A stretch of DNA of 64,000 nt from JACKFE01 sp050248735 (GTDB taxonomy: Bacteria > Nitrospirota > Nitrospiria > Nitrospirales > UBA8639). The notes under the pieces are model-generated. The model did not search any database, had not been told where the DNA came from, and saw only the letters and a program-made list of their open reading frames with translations. The stretch is taken from positions 1-64,000 of the forward strand of contig JBFWRU010000003.1 in assembly GCA_050248735.1 (NCBI GenBank), read 5' to 3'. This document shows positions 26,977 through 37,562 of this stretch, piece by piece (position 1 is the first letter of the stretch; each line of letters opens with the position of its first letter). Both the position numbers and the translations under genes were made by a program.

Positions 26977-27795
26977 CTAGTGCAGCGCCCCGGGATGCTT
27001 CAAACTCAGATACATAAGAAGAGCTCCAAGCAGTTTATTCTGCTGGAGCGCCTCAGGTTCATCGCTCTTTTGATCCCGACTTCTCTTGGCTAACTGGCTC
27101 TCATGGCTGAAGTTGATCGGACCGAAGAGACTGGTAGCTTTTGAATGAGTCTGATCCGAATCCACCACCAGCGATATCCCCTGTAGGGAAAAAGGTTCTT
27201 CTCCAAAGATGCGAACATAATCGGCAAGCACATTCCGCTCTTCCGTGAGCCACGCGCCCAGCTGATCTTGCCCGCTACGCACGACCAGATACTGGACTGA
27301 TGGATCATCAGGACGCGCCAGCACCGAACCCACAGGGAGAGTGTTGTCCCAAATGTACCCAAGAGTGGTTGTCCGGACAGAGGCCTCCTTGGATGTAAAG
27401 ATCAGATACAACGCAGCCCCATGATCATCCCGCTGAACCTGGCGACTAGCCGCCCCAGTGGGAAGCGTCAACACCTTCCATTCCCAGGAAACGAGCGGAC
27501 TCGCTTGAAGATTCACCGACAAGGCCCGGAAGAGACTGATACGCCCGCGTTCGGTTTCAAGCCGTAATATCTTGTGTTGATTCTCTTCCAACACCTGGAC
27601 CTGTCCGATGCCCTCCCAGACTTTAACCGACCACTCATGAGGCAACGTCTTAAGACGTGAAGCCGGGGATGGATCATGTAGGGACGAAATCAGTTCGGTG
27701 GCACCCAGAGGTGAAAGCCCCATTCCGAATACAGCAAGATTCACCAGACATGTTTTAACCAGCCGGAATGTTGAATGATAATGATTGGTTGACAT
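26977..27795 (-). CDS. DUF3047 domain secreted protein
   Basis: 272 residues. After a signal-like hydrophobic N-terminus (VNLAVFGMGLSPLGA) come WEGIGQVQVLEENQHKILRLETERGRISLFRAL, SWEWKVLTLPTG, RDDHGAALYLIF and YIWDNTLPVGSVLARP, the DUF3047 signature. These are periplasmic proteins of unknown ligand, predicted to be beta-rich. The ATG at 27795 is preferred, with GAGG upstream; a GTG at 27804 adds three residues. Confidence 0.8.
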   Translation of the reverse strand: MSTNHYHSTFRLVKTCLVNLAVFGMGLSPLGATELISSLHDPSPASRLKTLPHEWSVKVWEGIGQVQVLEENQHKILRLETERGRISLFRALSVNLQASPLVSWEWKVLTLPTGAASRQVQRDDHGAALYLIFTSKEASVRTTTLGYIWDNTLPVGSVLARPDDPSVQYLVVRSGQDQLGAWLTEERNVLADYVRIFGEEPFSLQGISLVVDSDQTHSKATSLFGPINFSHESQLAKRSRDQKSDEPEALQQNKLLGALLMYLSLKHPGALH

Positions 27796-27982
27796 GGTAT
27801 ACACCCTCAGGTGAAAGGTGAAAAAACTTCTGTCATCTACCTCATGACATTACAAACAGGGTGCCAAACCGGCGATAAAGTTAATTTTCTTATATTTCAA
27901 TTACTTAGACATACACATGAAAGTTCATTGACTCTCACCTCCTGCCCTGTGACACAGCATCCTGTTCCATGAACGTGTCAAT

Positions 27983-28006
27983 GAAACGCTTAAGGAAACG
28001 CTTAAG
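27983..28006. repeat. tandem 12-bp repeat upstream of toxin-antitoxin genes
   Basis: Two perfect abutting copies of GAAACGCTTAAG (27983-27994 and 27995-28006), each ending in the palindrome CTTAAG. They end 5 bases before the -35 box of the toxin-antitoxin promoter, the position of an activator or repressor site. Confidence 0.6.
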
Positions 28007-28011
28007 ACTTA

Positions 28012-28040
28012 TTGACAAAAATACCGCAGTGGACTAACTT
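28012..28040 (+). promoter_or_regulatory. promoter of the Phd/PIN toxin-antitoxin operon
   Basis: TTGACA (28012-28017), 17 bases, then TAACTT (28035-28040). Overlapping and running past the -10 is the inverted repeat ACTTA-AAC-TAAGT, a likely operator for autorepression by the antitoxin. The antitoxin starts at 28078. Confidence 0.45.
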
Positions 28041-28077
28041 AAACTAAGTAAAAATTACAATAAAAAAAGAGCAGACC

Positions 28078-28323
28078 ATGAAACCTTCAACCGTAAACAT
28101 TCATGAAGCGAAGACCCATTTATCACGGTTGGTGGATGAAGTATGCGAAGGAAAAGAATTCATTCTGGCAAAGGCAGGAAAACCGCTGGTGAAACTGGTG
28201 CCATTAAAAAAGGCCAAAAAAAAACGAAAGCCGGGATGGCTAAAAGGCAAGATAACCATTGCCGAAAATTTCGATGCCCCCCTTCCCCAGGATTGGCTGG
28301 ACGTTTTTGAAAACGGAAAATAA
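28078..28323 (+). CDS. Phd/YefM-family antitoxin
   Basis: 81 residues. The N-terminal DNA-binding Phd fold is clear: TVNIHEAKTHLSRLVDEVCEGKEFILAKAGKPLVKLVPL. The C-terminal part, rich in Lys then acidic, ends APLPQDWLDVFENGK and should wrap the toxin. The stop lies six bases before the toxin ATG, so the two are coupled. Antitoxin and complex probably repress their own promoter through the palindrome noted upstream. Confidence 0.93.
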   Translation: MKPSTVNIHEAKTHLSRLVDEVCEGKEFILAKAGKPLVKLVPLKKAKKKRKPGWLKGKITIAENFDAPLPQDWLDVFENGK

Positions 28324-28329
28324 CTTCCT

Positions 28330-28707
28330 ATGAAAATTCTCCTGGATACACAAATCTATTTGTGGTTTTTGGGGGATTCGCCCAAGCTTTCCTCAAAGGC
28401 CAAAACTCATATCATTGAGGCGGAAGATGTCTTTATCAGCGCTGTCTCAATCTGGGAGGCTGCGATAAAGATCGGCTTAGGTCGGCTTGAGGTTTCCGTG
28501 GACGATCTGATCCATGGCATTGAAGCCTGTGGATTCACCGAATTACCCATCACAGCCAGACAATCAGCAACCGTTGCCCAACTTCCCTTCCATCATCGTG
28601 ATCCCTTTGACCGGTTATTGATTGCCCAAGCCCTCCACGAACCCCTTCGCCTACTGACGGCAGATGTCTCCCTCCAACCCTACTCTCCTCTGGTTGAGTT
28701 GGCGTAA
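28330..28707 (+). CDS. vapC: PIN-domain toxin (VapC family)
   Basis: 125-residue PIN ribonuclease. The acidic metal-binding residues are all visible: D6 in LLDTQIYLW, the Glu of SAVSIWEAAIK, the Asp in HRDPFDRLLIAQA and the Asp in LLTADVSL. Toxins of this class cleave tRNA or rRNA when freed from the antitoxin. Complete and apparently intact. The downstream MITE-like element begins about 110 bases later. Confidence 0.93.
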   Translation: MKILLDTQIYLWFLGDSPKLSSKAKTHIIEAEDVFISAVSIWEAAIKIGLGRLEVSVDDLIHGIEACGFTELPITARQSATVAQLPFHHRDPFDRLLIAQALHEPLRLLTADVSLQPYSPLVELA

Positions 28708-28817
28708 CCCTTCCGTAACTTTTTTATATAGCGATTGCTCTTCTCAATATTTGCCATTTTGAAATAGATGTCTGGACCATTAACATCTTCGTTAAAAATT
28801 AGAACCCGCAGTGAGGA

Positions 28818-28995
28818 AGTGAATCTAAAAACGGCAGTTGACCATCTCGGAGCTCTTCGACTGCCGCAGCCGCTGCGGCGCTCAGGGAGAACGGACTCTC
28901 ACCAAACGTGTGACCACTTCGGCACCCCGTTCGTGCTGAGGCTCTCGAAGCATGAACAGGCTAGCGGCGCTGTAACTGCCGTTTTTAGAGTGAAT
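28818..28995. mobile_element. 164-bp MITE-like element with REP-type palindromes and target duplication
   Basis: Perfect 15-bp terminal inverted repeats, CTAAAAACGGCAGTT (28825-28839) and its complement (28974-28988), bound a 164-bp segment. A perfect 7-bp direct repeat AGTGAAT flanks it (28818-28824 and 28989-28995), the expected target duplication. Inside lie two oppositely oriented units of the TTCGA...CTCAG...GAACGG type known as a dispersed repeat in many bacteria, one containing the palindrome CCGCAG-CCG-CTGCGG. No gene is inside, so it is non-autonomous. The source transposase is not in the window. Confidence 0.75.
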
Positions 28996-29065
28996 AACTA
29001 CAGGACAGTCCGGATACACATGAAAGATTGTTCGCGATACCTGCCAGTTGGATAGGCGGTATCTT

Positions 29066-29106
29066 TAAAAAAAAGGCCCCTGCCGGATGTCTCCGGCAGG
29101 GGCCTT
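29066..29106 (-). terminator. rho-independent terminator after the porin gene
   Basis: A 15-bp GC-rich hairpin (arms around 29073-29087 and 29092-29106) is followed leftward by a run of eight T. It lies about 35 bases past the porin stop. Confidence 0.9.
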
Positions 29107-29141
29107 GAGGATAACGGGGAGGTTTAATCCCCTTTGGATTA

Positions 29142-30647
29142 TTAGAAGTTGATCCAGAGTTGGGTGTAGCCCCAGTTCTGGTCACTGCTTTGTCCGCCAC
29201 TGTTCTTTTTCAGGTAATCCCCATCAAAGAAGTGGCCATACCCGAGTTGCCATCCCACCCTGTTGTTTTGGAAGAATAAGGTGTAGACCACGTCGATTTC
29301 ACCACCCAGGGACTTTTCTTTGTTGCCTGCAGGAGTGGTTTTGAATACGGCTTGGCTCGCACCATACCATTGGTCATTCTTGTTGGCCAACCGCATGATG
29401 TGTCCGCCAATTTCAAAATGGCTCTCAGCCGTCGGGCGCAATTGCAGATTGGCCCCGTAGGTCAACATATTCTGCCAGGACATCAAGTCCATGTATCCGA
29501 AGTGAATATGGTTCGTCGGGAACAATTGGCTGAACGTATGTCCGCAACCGGTCCCCGCGGCTGCATTCGCCGCATTACAATCCGAACTACCCGTGGCGTA
29601 GTTGAATTCTGCGCCGATGCGGGGTTGCATCGGAACCGGCAAGGTGACACCTCCGTCAATATGGACGGCCAGAGCATTGATCCGTTCGTTGCTGGGGCCA
29701 CCAGCCGCGCCCAATTCACCGAACTGCCAATATCCTTCACCGGTGACATCCACGATCCCGGCTTTAGCTGCCGCGCGTGCACCGACCGTATGCCGTTCCT
29801 GGTTCCCTTGTTGTCCACCAGGGCCGCTTCCGGCACTGGCGCCTCCACTTTCATAAATATAGGCTGGCTCAAACGCCACAGCCCCGAATTTCATGGGCAC
29901 ACGGGCAAATAAAATATCCCCGTCACCATTATGGGCTTTTCCCGTTCCGCACCCACCAGCACTGTCCACACAATTTCCTTCCGCCACTCTCAACCAGGCC
30001 AATTCAACGGGAATGTCTGGAGTTACTTGATACCGCATGGTCACACCATCAAACGCAAACCCGACATTGTTCCAGTCAAAGTGACCGAAGATTCTATGGT
30101 TGCCCCAGACCACCAGTTGGCGTCCGGCTTTCAACGTCAAATTGGGGATCAAGAAATTTCTGACCAACATAAACCCTTGGCGGAGAAATAGATCGGAACC
30201 TGTTCCGTTCGGGTTGACGGCGCCACTTCCTGCGCCATCGGCATCAATTGTTCCCCAGTTATGTGAAACCTGTGGCTGGAGGAAGAACACGACATCAGGT
30301 GACAGATCGTAATTGAATCCCAACCGGATCAATTGTTGGTTAAAAAATGCTTCGTCATTGGCTCTCGCCGTCATTGTTCCATTGACGCCAAAACCGCCGT
30401 TGGTCCTGAATTCAGGACGAATCCGCATGTCTCCGGAAATCGTCAACTTGCTGGCATCAAAGGCACCCTTTGGTGGATCGAAATTGTGATAGGGCACCAA
30501 ATCGGGAATGGCCCGTGGCACCGCCGGCACGTTGGTGTTTTTGTCGGTGGCCGGGGTGGTTTTGGCTGCCAACCCAGGCGCTGCCGACATGGCAATAATC
30601 AACGCCGCTGCCGTCAACCTCGTAAAGGTTCGGTAAAAAGTCCTCAT
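29142..30647 (-). CDS. alginate-export-family outer-membrane porin
   Basis: 501 residues. The signal peptide (about 1-30, ending GLAA) is followed by a short Pro/Thr linker and then amphipathic beta strands: LTISGDMRIRPEFRTN, FFLQPQVSHNWG, LTLKAGRQLVVWGNHRIFGHFDWNN, VGARAAAKAGIVDVTGEGYWQFG and a C-terminal QLWINF ending in Phe. This is the alginate_exp-type porin pattern, with a CSx-free plug. Such proteins occur as abundant porins of unproven substrate. The ATG at 30647 has AGGAGGAG just upstream; a start at 30809 is unsupported. A strong terminator follows. Confidence 0.85.
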   Translation of the reverse strand: MRTFYRTFTRLTAAALIIAMSAAPGLAAKTTPATDKNTNVPAVPRAIPDLVPYHNFDPPKGAFDASKLTISGDMRIRPEFRTNGGFGVNGTMTARANDEAFFNQQLIRLGFNYDLSPDVVFFLQPQVSHNWGTIDADGAGSGAVNPNGTGSDLFLRQGFMLVRNFLIPNLTLKAGRQLVVWGNHRIFGHFDWNNVGFAFDGVTMRYQVTPDIPVELAWLRVAEGNCVDSAGGCGTGKAHNGDGDILFARVPMKFGAVAFEPAYIYESGGASAGSGPGGQQGNQERHTVGARAAAKAGIVDVTGEGYWQFGELGAAGGPSNERINALAVHIDGGVTLPVPMQPRIGAEFNYATGSSDCNAANAAAGTGCGHTFSQLFPTNHIHFGYMDLMSWQNMLTYGANLQLRPTAESHFEIGGHIMRLANKNDQWYGASQAVFKTTPAGNKEKSLGGEIDVVYTLFFQNNRVGWQLGYGHFFDGDYLKKNSGGQSSDQNWGYTQLWINF

Positions 30648-31143
30648 TGCACTCCTCCTGTTAATAAAAACTGTGTGGACTCGATTTCCCGCACCGGGCT
30701 CTCGTGTAACTTGACCCAGATCATGGGAAGGTCGCGTCCGCTTCCCTAAAATAATCCGAAACTTTCTACGGTTTCGGGGTTTTTCCTTTCCCGTGTCCGG
30801 GTGACCCACCTGACGGGACCATTCCGTTCTTGGGATATTTGCTAAATAGATGCCAGCTCTCTTGTTTTGCTGTAAATCATTAATAAATAAGGTGTTTCAC
30901 ACTATTTAAATCGTGATTTTGAGTTTCACCCCTATCGCCTGAATGCTACGATAGTTGCAAAAGACCAACACCAAAGAAGAGAGCTGAAATGCCCGCCTGC
31001 CCTACACGTGCTGAACGGTCTGAGGACCGTCCGGAAGGATTTCGTCATGACGAAAGAAAAGAAAAAACTTAATGATGCCTGTGTGTCAACGAAACGATCC
31101 AGACGTCTACTCTGCTACTCGAGCGATCAGCTATACGACCTGG
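30648..31143. other. intergenic region between porin and tat genes
   Basis: About 495 bases, AT-rich near 30880-30930, without a convincing gene. A 49-codon frame starting at the ATG at 31047 has a good GGAAGGA site but its product shows no family pattern. The perfect 16-bp palindrome at 31040-31055 is listed separately. Confidence 0.4.
31040..31055. repeat. perfect 16-bp palindrome
   Basis: TTTCGTCATGACGAAA reads identically on both strands. It lies in the region downstream of the tat genes and about 390 bases upstream of the porin start region on the other side. It could be a dimeric regulator site; the target gene is unclear. Confidence 0.3.
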
Positions 31144-31431
31144 TTATACCGACTTTGACCCACCGGACTCGGTGGCTTGCTCAGTCGCTCCCTTAATCTG
31201 CTCTTCCGCCTCTTTAATGGATGTCTCTAAGTCCTGTTCCACGGATTTAAATTCTTGAGTAATCATATTGATCTCCGGCTCCACAGACTGACGGAGATCT
31301 TCCGTGGTTTCCTTAAACCCTTTGACGGCTTTCCCGACCTGCTTTCCAATTTCCGGTAATTCTTTTGGGCCGAACAGCAGAAAGGCAATGACCAGGATGA
31401 CCAAAATTTCCATTGCCCCAAGTCCAAACAT
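31144..31431 (-). CDS. tatA: TatA/TatB-family translocase component
   Basis: 95 residues: one N-terminal transmembrane helix (LGAMEILVILVIAFLLFGP), the hinge FGPKELPEIGK, then an amphipathic helix (VGKAVKGFKETTEDL) and an acidic coiled tail. TatA/B subunits form the pore of the twin-arginine pathway that exports folded proteins. The longer acidic tail hints at a TatB-like role. No tatC is in the window. It follows a second TatA-like gene by about 120 bases. Confidence 0.88.
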   Translation of the reverse strand: MFGLGAMEILVILVIAFLLFGPKELPEIGKQVGKAVKGFKETTEDLRQSVEPEINMITQEFKSVEQDLETSIKEAEEQIKGATEQATESGGSKSV

Positions 31432-31555
31432 CGCAGTTCATCCTTATTTGAATGGGGTCGGCATAAGATGCTTTCTGGGTGCCTTGAAACAACGACTTCG
31501 GGTATCGATCATACCAGGGGTTCGCAATCGTCACCGTGGCAACCTCACCCAGGAT

Positions 31556-31852
31556 TTATCCTTGTTTGGATTGCGTCGTTTCGGCAGGTTGCGGCTCAGC
31601 TGGTTGAGCCGGTGATTCCTGCGCCATTTGCGATTGATTCGGGATCTGTTCTGGATTGGGCGGCGGTGCGGATTCTGCCTGTTCTTCAGGCGTCACATCG
31701 TACGCATCTGCTTCCGCCACGGACTTTTTAAAACCCTTAATCGCTTTTCCTAATCCCTCTCCCAATTGAGGGATTTTCCCTGCCCCAAAAATAATGAGCA
31801 CAATGATCAGGATGAGAAGCAACTCCATCCAACCGAACGTTCCAAACACCAA
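31556..31852 (-). CDS. tatA: TatA/TatE-family translocase component
   Basis: 98 residues: transmembrane helix (MELLLILIIVLIIFGAGKIPQLGEGL), amphipathic helix GKAIKGFKKSVAE, then a Pro/Gln/Glu-rich tail (about 55-98) that ends AETTQSKQG. The FGAGKIPQLG hinge is the TatA form. It precedes a second TatA/B-like gene, so the pair may supply TatA and TatB functions. Confidence 0.88.
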   Translation of the reverse strand: MVFGTFGWMELLLILIIVLIIFGAGKIPQLGEGLGKAIKGFKKSVAEADAYDVTPEEQAESAPPPNPEQIPNQSQMAQESPAQPAEPQPAETTQSKQG

Positions 31853-32195
31853 AAACCTCGTTTCACTTGTGGTGAATATAAGAAACTTGTAAAAAAGTGC
31901 CGCAAGTATACAGAACCTGCCAAATAAAATCTATAGATGGTAAACATTTTCTTTTCATTGGGCCCACGGGTGTTAGATCAAAGACTTCGCTTGTCCTGAC
32001 ATATCCAGTGAAATCCGGTCGTTACTCGAACTACAGGATGTTCTGGTGGAATCGGGAAGTCATCCCCCGTATGTCAAAAGATCGCATGATCTTTCCCTGA
32101 GGACGAAGACAGGATGAAGAAATCCATGATAGAAGTTCGGCCGAAAATGGTGCCCAATGGTGCCCAGAAATTTCAAAACCACTGCATGAAGGCAT
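31853..32195. other. intergenic region
   Basis: About 340 bases without a convincing gene. Near its end the phrase ATGGTGCCCA appears twice close together (about 32147-32165). Nothing else distinctive. Confidence 0.35.
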
Positions 32196-33626
32196 TTACG
32201 GCCTAAAAAAACAATGCAGATAATCTACCGGCTGTGGAGGCAGTTGCACCATTTGCTTGATTCCCTCGGAATCAAACCCCAGGGCTTCCAACTCTGGTAA
32301 AGCCTTCCAGACTTCCGGTTCGGTGAGATAGGCAATCGTGTCCGGTACTCCCCGCTTGCTCAATGAGGACACCATGGCTTCCAATTCCGCCCGCTCGTTA
32401 GCAGGAGCCTGTTCATTGATGGGAAATTCAATCGTCCGCACATAGGGACTCTGGTAGGTCTTATTGAGTGCCTGTAGGGTTTTGACAATCAGTGCATCCA
32501 TTTCCCACGGCTGGCCTTCCGGCGGATAGGGATGGGAAGCCAACAAGTCCATCACGCTCATCACGTTCGCCCCCAGACTGCGTCCCACGAATTCCCGCTG
32601 AGGTTCCACGACGATATTCTGAATACCCAGGTGTCCGGCGATATCCTGGATCAGTCGAAAATTCACCATAAAACTGAATTGGCCACCCTGCACCGTATAG
32701 CAGGGTTTTTCAGGATCATTCAGGACGCGACGGTCGGCGGTTCCCGCATCAAAGCTGCTGAATCCAATGGCATCCTGGGCCAGCATTCGTTTCGCCTCTT
32801 TCATACCGTGACAGGCCCCCACATTATAGGGGACAAGGACTTCCTCATCGATAGTTTTTAAAAAATCGGAAACCGTTCGCCGAAAGGGAAACGACTTGGC
32901 ATCCACCGGATGGTATTCCCGCTCCCATACCAGATCCTCTAAAAAGTTGGGGAGAGTTTTGAGTGTCTCAACATCTTTTTGATCGAAGGCTTCGACAAAC
33001 TTCGGCCAGTCGGGAAAATCCACAAGCCGACTTTCGCTCAAATTGGGGCGCAGCTGTTCTTCTTGAATTTCCCCGTCCTTGCGCAGAATCAACTTGGTAG
33101 GCAATTCACTCCAGAGTTCATTACAGATAATCCGGTCGACGCTACTATCGGCATAACCGCTCAACGCTTCCACCGAAGCCGTTTCAAACGTGACCCGCTC
33201 CCGGTGCTTGGCCAGATCCGGATTGGCTTTCGCCTGCTGCATGAGGACCGTTTCCCGCTCCACACACACATAAGTCACCCTAGGAAACACCCTGCCCTCA
33301 CGGTCCAATTCCTGCAAGCGATCCAGAAAGCAGGCGGCCAAATTCCCGTTACCTGCCCCCCATTCCATCACCACAAGAGGCCCTCCTCCCTGCTCGCCTG
33401 ACTTCCCCTGGTCCCGCTTGCGGCATTGTCGAAGATAGTCTTCCGCCAATGCATAGGCCAGACGAAAATCCGCAGCAGCAAACGTTTGATAAAAATCACG
33501 GACCCGATGGCCCCGCAATCCATAAAAAATCGAATTGATATGAGCCTGCCACGCATCGACAGGCTGAAAATCCCCGACAAGCTGCGGCAAGGCATCCGGA
33601 TTATTCGTCGTCGTTGAAACACTCAT
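32196..33626 (-). CDS. SAM-dependent methyltransferase, MidA-like
   Basis: About 476 residues. The SAM-binding motif is VVMEWGAGNGNLAACFLDRL near residue 95, with YVCVERE as motif II and RIICNELWSELPTKLILR resembling the MidA (DUF185) DELLDALP-type segment. MidA/NDUFAF7 enzymes methylate an arginine on complex I subunit NDUFS2 in mitochondria; bacterial members are less studied. This protein is divergent from the canonical family, so assignment is moderate. I prefer the ATG at 33626 with AAGGTG upstream. It lies alone. Confidence 0.7.
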   Translation of the reverse strand: MSVSTTTNNPDALPQLVGDFQPVDAWQAHINSIFYGLRGHRVRDFYQTFAAADFRLAYALAEDYLRQCRKRDQGKSGEQGGGPLVVMEWGAGNGNLAACFLDRLQELDREGRVFPRVTYVCVERETVLMQQAKANPDLAKHRERVTFETASVEALSGYADSSVDRIICNELWSELPTKLILRKDGEIQEEQLRPNLSESRLVDFPDWPKFVEAFDQKDVETLKTLPNFLEDLVWEREYHPVDAKSFPFRRTVSDFLKTIDEEVLVPYNVGACHGMKEAKRMLAQDAIGFSSFDAGTADRRVLNDPEKPCYTVQGGQFSFMVNFRLIQDIAGHLGIQNIVVEPQREFVGRSLGANVMSVMDLLASHPYPPEGQPWEMDALIVKTLQALNKTYQSPYVRTIEFPINEQAPANERAELEAMVSSLSKRGVPDTIAYLTEPEVWKALPELEALGFDSEGIKQMVQLPPQPVDYLHCFFRP

Positions 33627-33989
33627 GTTCACGCACCTTTAGATCCCGTAAGGGAGTTGATCAATGAATACCAAAGACCTATCGCCTTCATAACATTATG
33701 GACATATTATCTGTCCGGACGAACGGCCAATTCCTCCGGCATTCTAAACAGACCTCATTCAACGTCGCAAGGCAACCCGGTGAATCAAAATGGCTTGAAC
33801 GATCTTAAAGAGGCTGATCTCCATGATCGTTCCGGCCGGGTTGAAGAGGAAATTTTCCGTCGGCCTATACCGGGAAGAGTGCGGCTCCGCCCAACACACT
33901 AGGACGAAATGGATATCGGGGGGATCGATACACGGACACCGGAAATTTTTCGGTGGCACTGCTTGAAGAAAATATGAGAGTATCTCTTC
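33627..33989. other. intergenic region
   Basis: About 360 bases with no convincing gene on either strand and no clear terminator or repeat. Presumably contains divergent promoters. Confidence 0.35.
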
Positions 33990-34673
33990 ATGCATAAGTC
34001 AACCCCTCACGTGATTGCTCTGTCCTGTGGCTTCATAGCCACTGGATTATTGACTGGGTTCCTGGCATCACCCGGTTGGGCTCAGCCAGCCACGGAAAAC
34101 AATCCGCCTCCCGTGTTTCAACCCGAAGAAACCCAGCATGGCTTTGCGGAATACGACACGCTCCCGGACTTTTTTCAGGACGATCCTCCGGCTCCCTATG
34201 ACTCCTATTCCCACTCACCGGAACCACCCCCTCGAGACGAGAAACCCGGCGGCTTGTTTGAGGCTCTGAATTTTGCCGAAAGCGTGGAAGCAGACCACAG
34301 CATTCGCAAAAGCCACATCCTGGTTCCCATACACCCCACCGAAACTTTTCCTCCAGACACAAAAGCGGTATACCTGGCCTTTTCGGTGTTTAAACACTAT
34401 GCCCCTTATCAGGTGATCGGACAGCTATTTCCGGAACAGGTGCCTGGCCTTGATGGCACCCAATGGCTGGACGAAGACATTGCAGACTTGGCTACCGAGG
34501 ACGAAAGTGGCTATTTAAAGTTTTTTTCGCCTTCCGGCACATGGAAGCCCGGACGGTACCGGGTGGATCTTTACGTGGGATACGTGGTGAATTCCGTCAA
34601 TAAGATGGGGGCCATGCGCTTCACGATTTCGCCTGAGACATCCCCATCCACGAAATCCTCATACACACCTTAG
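33990..34673 (+). CDS. secreted protein of unknown function
   Basis: 227 residues with a signal peptide ending GWAQ (about residue 31). A Pro/Asp/Glu-rich linker occupies residues ~35-85. The C-terminal ~140 residues include SHILVPIHPTETFPPDTKAVYLAFSVFKHYAPYQVIGQLFPE and GTWKPGRYRVDLYVG, consistent with a beta-sandwich of the type that ends with a Gly-Arg-Tyr strand. I do not recognise a named family. Monocistronic. Confidence 0.65.
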   Translation: MHKSTPHVIALSCGFIATGLLTGFLASPGWAQPATENNPPPVFQPEETQHGFAEYDTLPDFFQDDPPAPYDSYSHSPEPPPRDEKPGGLFEALNFAESVEADHSIRKSHILVPIHPTETFPPDTKAVYLAFSVFKHYAPYQVIGQLFPEQVPGLDGTQWLDEDIADLATEDESGYLKFFSPSGTWKPGRYRVDLYVGYVVNSVNKMGAMRFTISPETSPSTKSSYTP

Positions 34674-34916
34674 GTGATTTCCGGGGTGAAGTTTCCCCTG
34701 CACCTCGACTCGCTCGCACATTTGACTGCGGCTCTTAACAGGTTTCCTGCCTGATGATCTGAGACCAATTCCTTGACTCAACACGGACTTTGGAGTAAGT
34801 TATTCAGCAGTTTACCCTAAGGATATTTTTGGTCCACCCGTTACCCCTTTACCCATGACTCGACAGGCCATTCACAGGCCTCGACCATACGAGTCCTGAT
34901 CACGGCGAGGCAACCT

Positions 34917-35180
34917 GTGCTCAAAAAAAGTGGTGCGTACCTTCTTCTGTTTATTTTCATCGGCGGATTACTCGGCAGTATTCTTGGCGAGATTCTTCAA
35001 TTGGTGTCCCCGCCGGGAACCATTCAAACGATCTTCTCTCAAGCCTTAAGTCTGGGGCTGGATCCGCCGGTCACGGTCAACCTGGTCCTGTTAAAATTCA
35101 CGATGGGATTTCTCATTAAAATCAATCTGCTCACAACCTTGGGGATGTTTCTCGGCGGGTACCTCTATAAACATTTGTAA
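34917..35180 (+). CDS. DUF4321 family membrane protein
   Basis: 87 residues with two hydrophobic segments (YLLLFIFIGGLLGSILGEIL and LLTTLGMFLGGYL) and the DUF4321 core PVTVNLVLLKFTMGFLIKINL. Function unknown; members are small inner-membrane proteins. Starts at GTG with GAGG five bases before. A 9-bp hairpin without a U tract (35196-35221) follows the stop. Confidence 0.8.
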   Translation: MLKKSGAYLLLFIFIGGLLGSILGEILQLVSPPGTIQTIFSQALSLGLDPPVTVNLVLLKFTMGFLIKINLLTTLGMFLGGYLYKHL

Positions 35181-35195
35181 AAATAGGACGGTTCC

Positions 35196-35221
35196 TGGCA
35201 CACCCTCATTCTGGTGTGCCA
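35196..35221. terminator. hairpin between the converging DUF4321 and uvrB genes
   Basis: A perfect 9-bp stem (TGGCACACC with its complement, loop of 8). It lacks a U tract, so it may be a weak or assisted terminator for the rightward gene. Confidence 0.4.
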
Positions 35222-35315
35222 TGCCTTCGACGAATACCATGGCGGGAAATTCCAAAGGGCCTGGCATCAGGATCGAAAACCAGGGAAATATCGTAAAATT
35301 CAGACTCGTGTCCGT

Positions 35316-37313
<1,998 letters not shown>

Positions 37314-37413
37314 GGTGCCGTTGACAGCAATGTATCACAAGGTAGAGGAAAACTGGCAGACCAGCGAGAAATCGAAGAACCTTCTAGCCCCGTTACGTTT
37401 ACGTTTCTACAAA

Positions 37414-37562
37414 TCAGTTTCGGAAGGAAGGACGACGAACCAACGAAATTACCTCTTCATACACATTGCGGCGCTGCCCGACAAAGACAATATTAATCGT
37501 GCCATCTTCATCATTCAATCGATAAATGATGCGATAAGTCCGCACGCGATAGGTTGTCATTT
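37414..37562 (-). pseudogene. truncated RelE/ParE-type toxin
   Basis: Only the C-terminal half of a RelE-like toxin remains: YRVRTYRIIYRLNDEDGTINIVFVGQRRNVYEEV, normally the last ~40 residues of a ~90-residue protein. The N-terminal half that should follow the antitoxin gene is missing; the fragment begins right at the antitoxin stop, suggesting an internal deletion. It is unlikely to be toxic. Confidence 0.75.

Noticed and set aside
31047..31196. 49-codon frame with a good GGAAGGA site
   Set aside because: Runs into the tatA end antisense, and the product lacks hydrophobic or fold signals; kept only as an intergenic remark.
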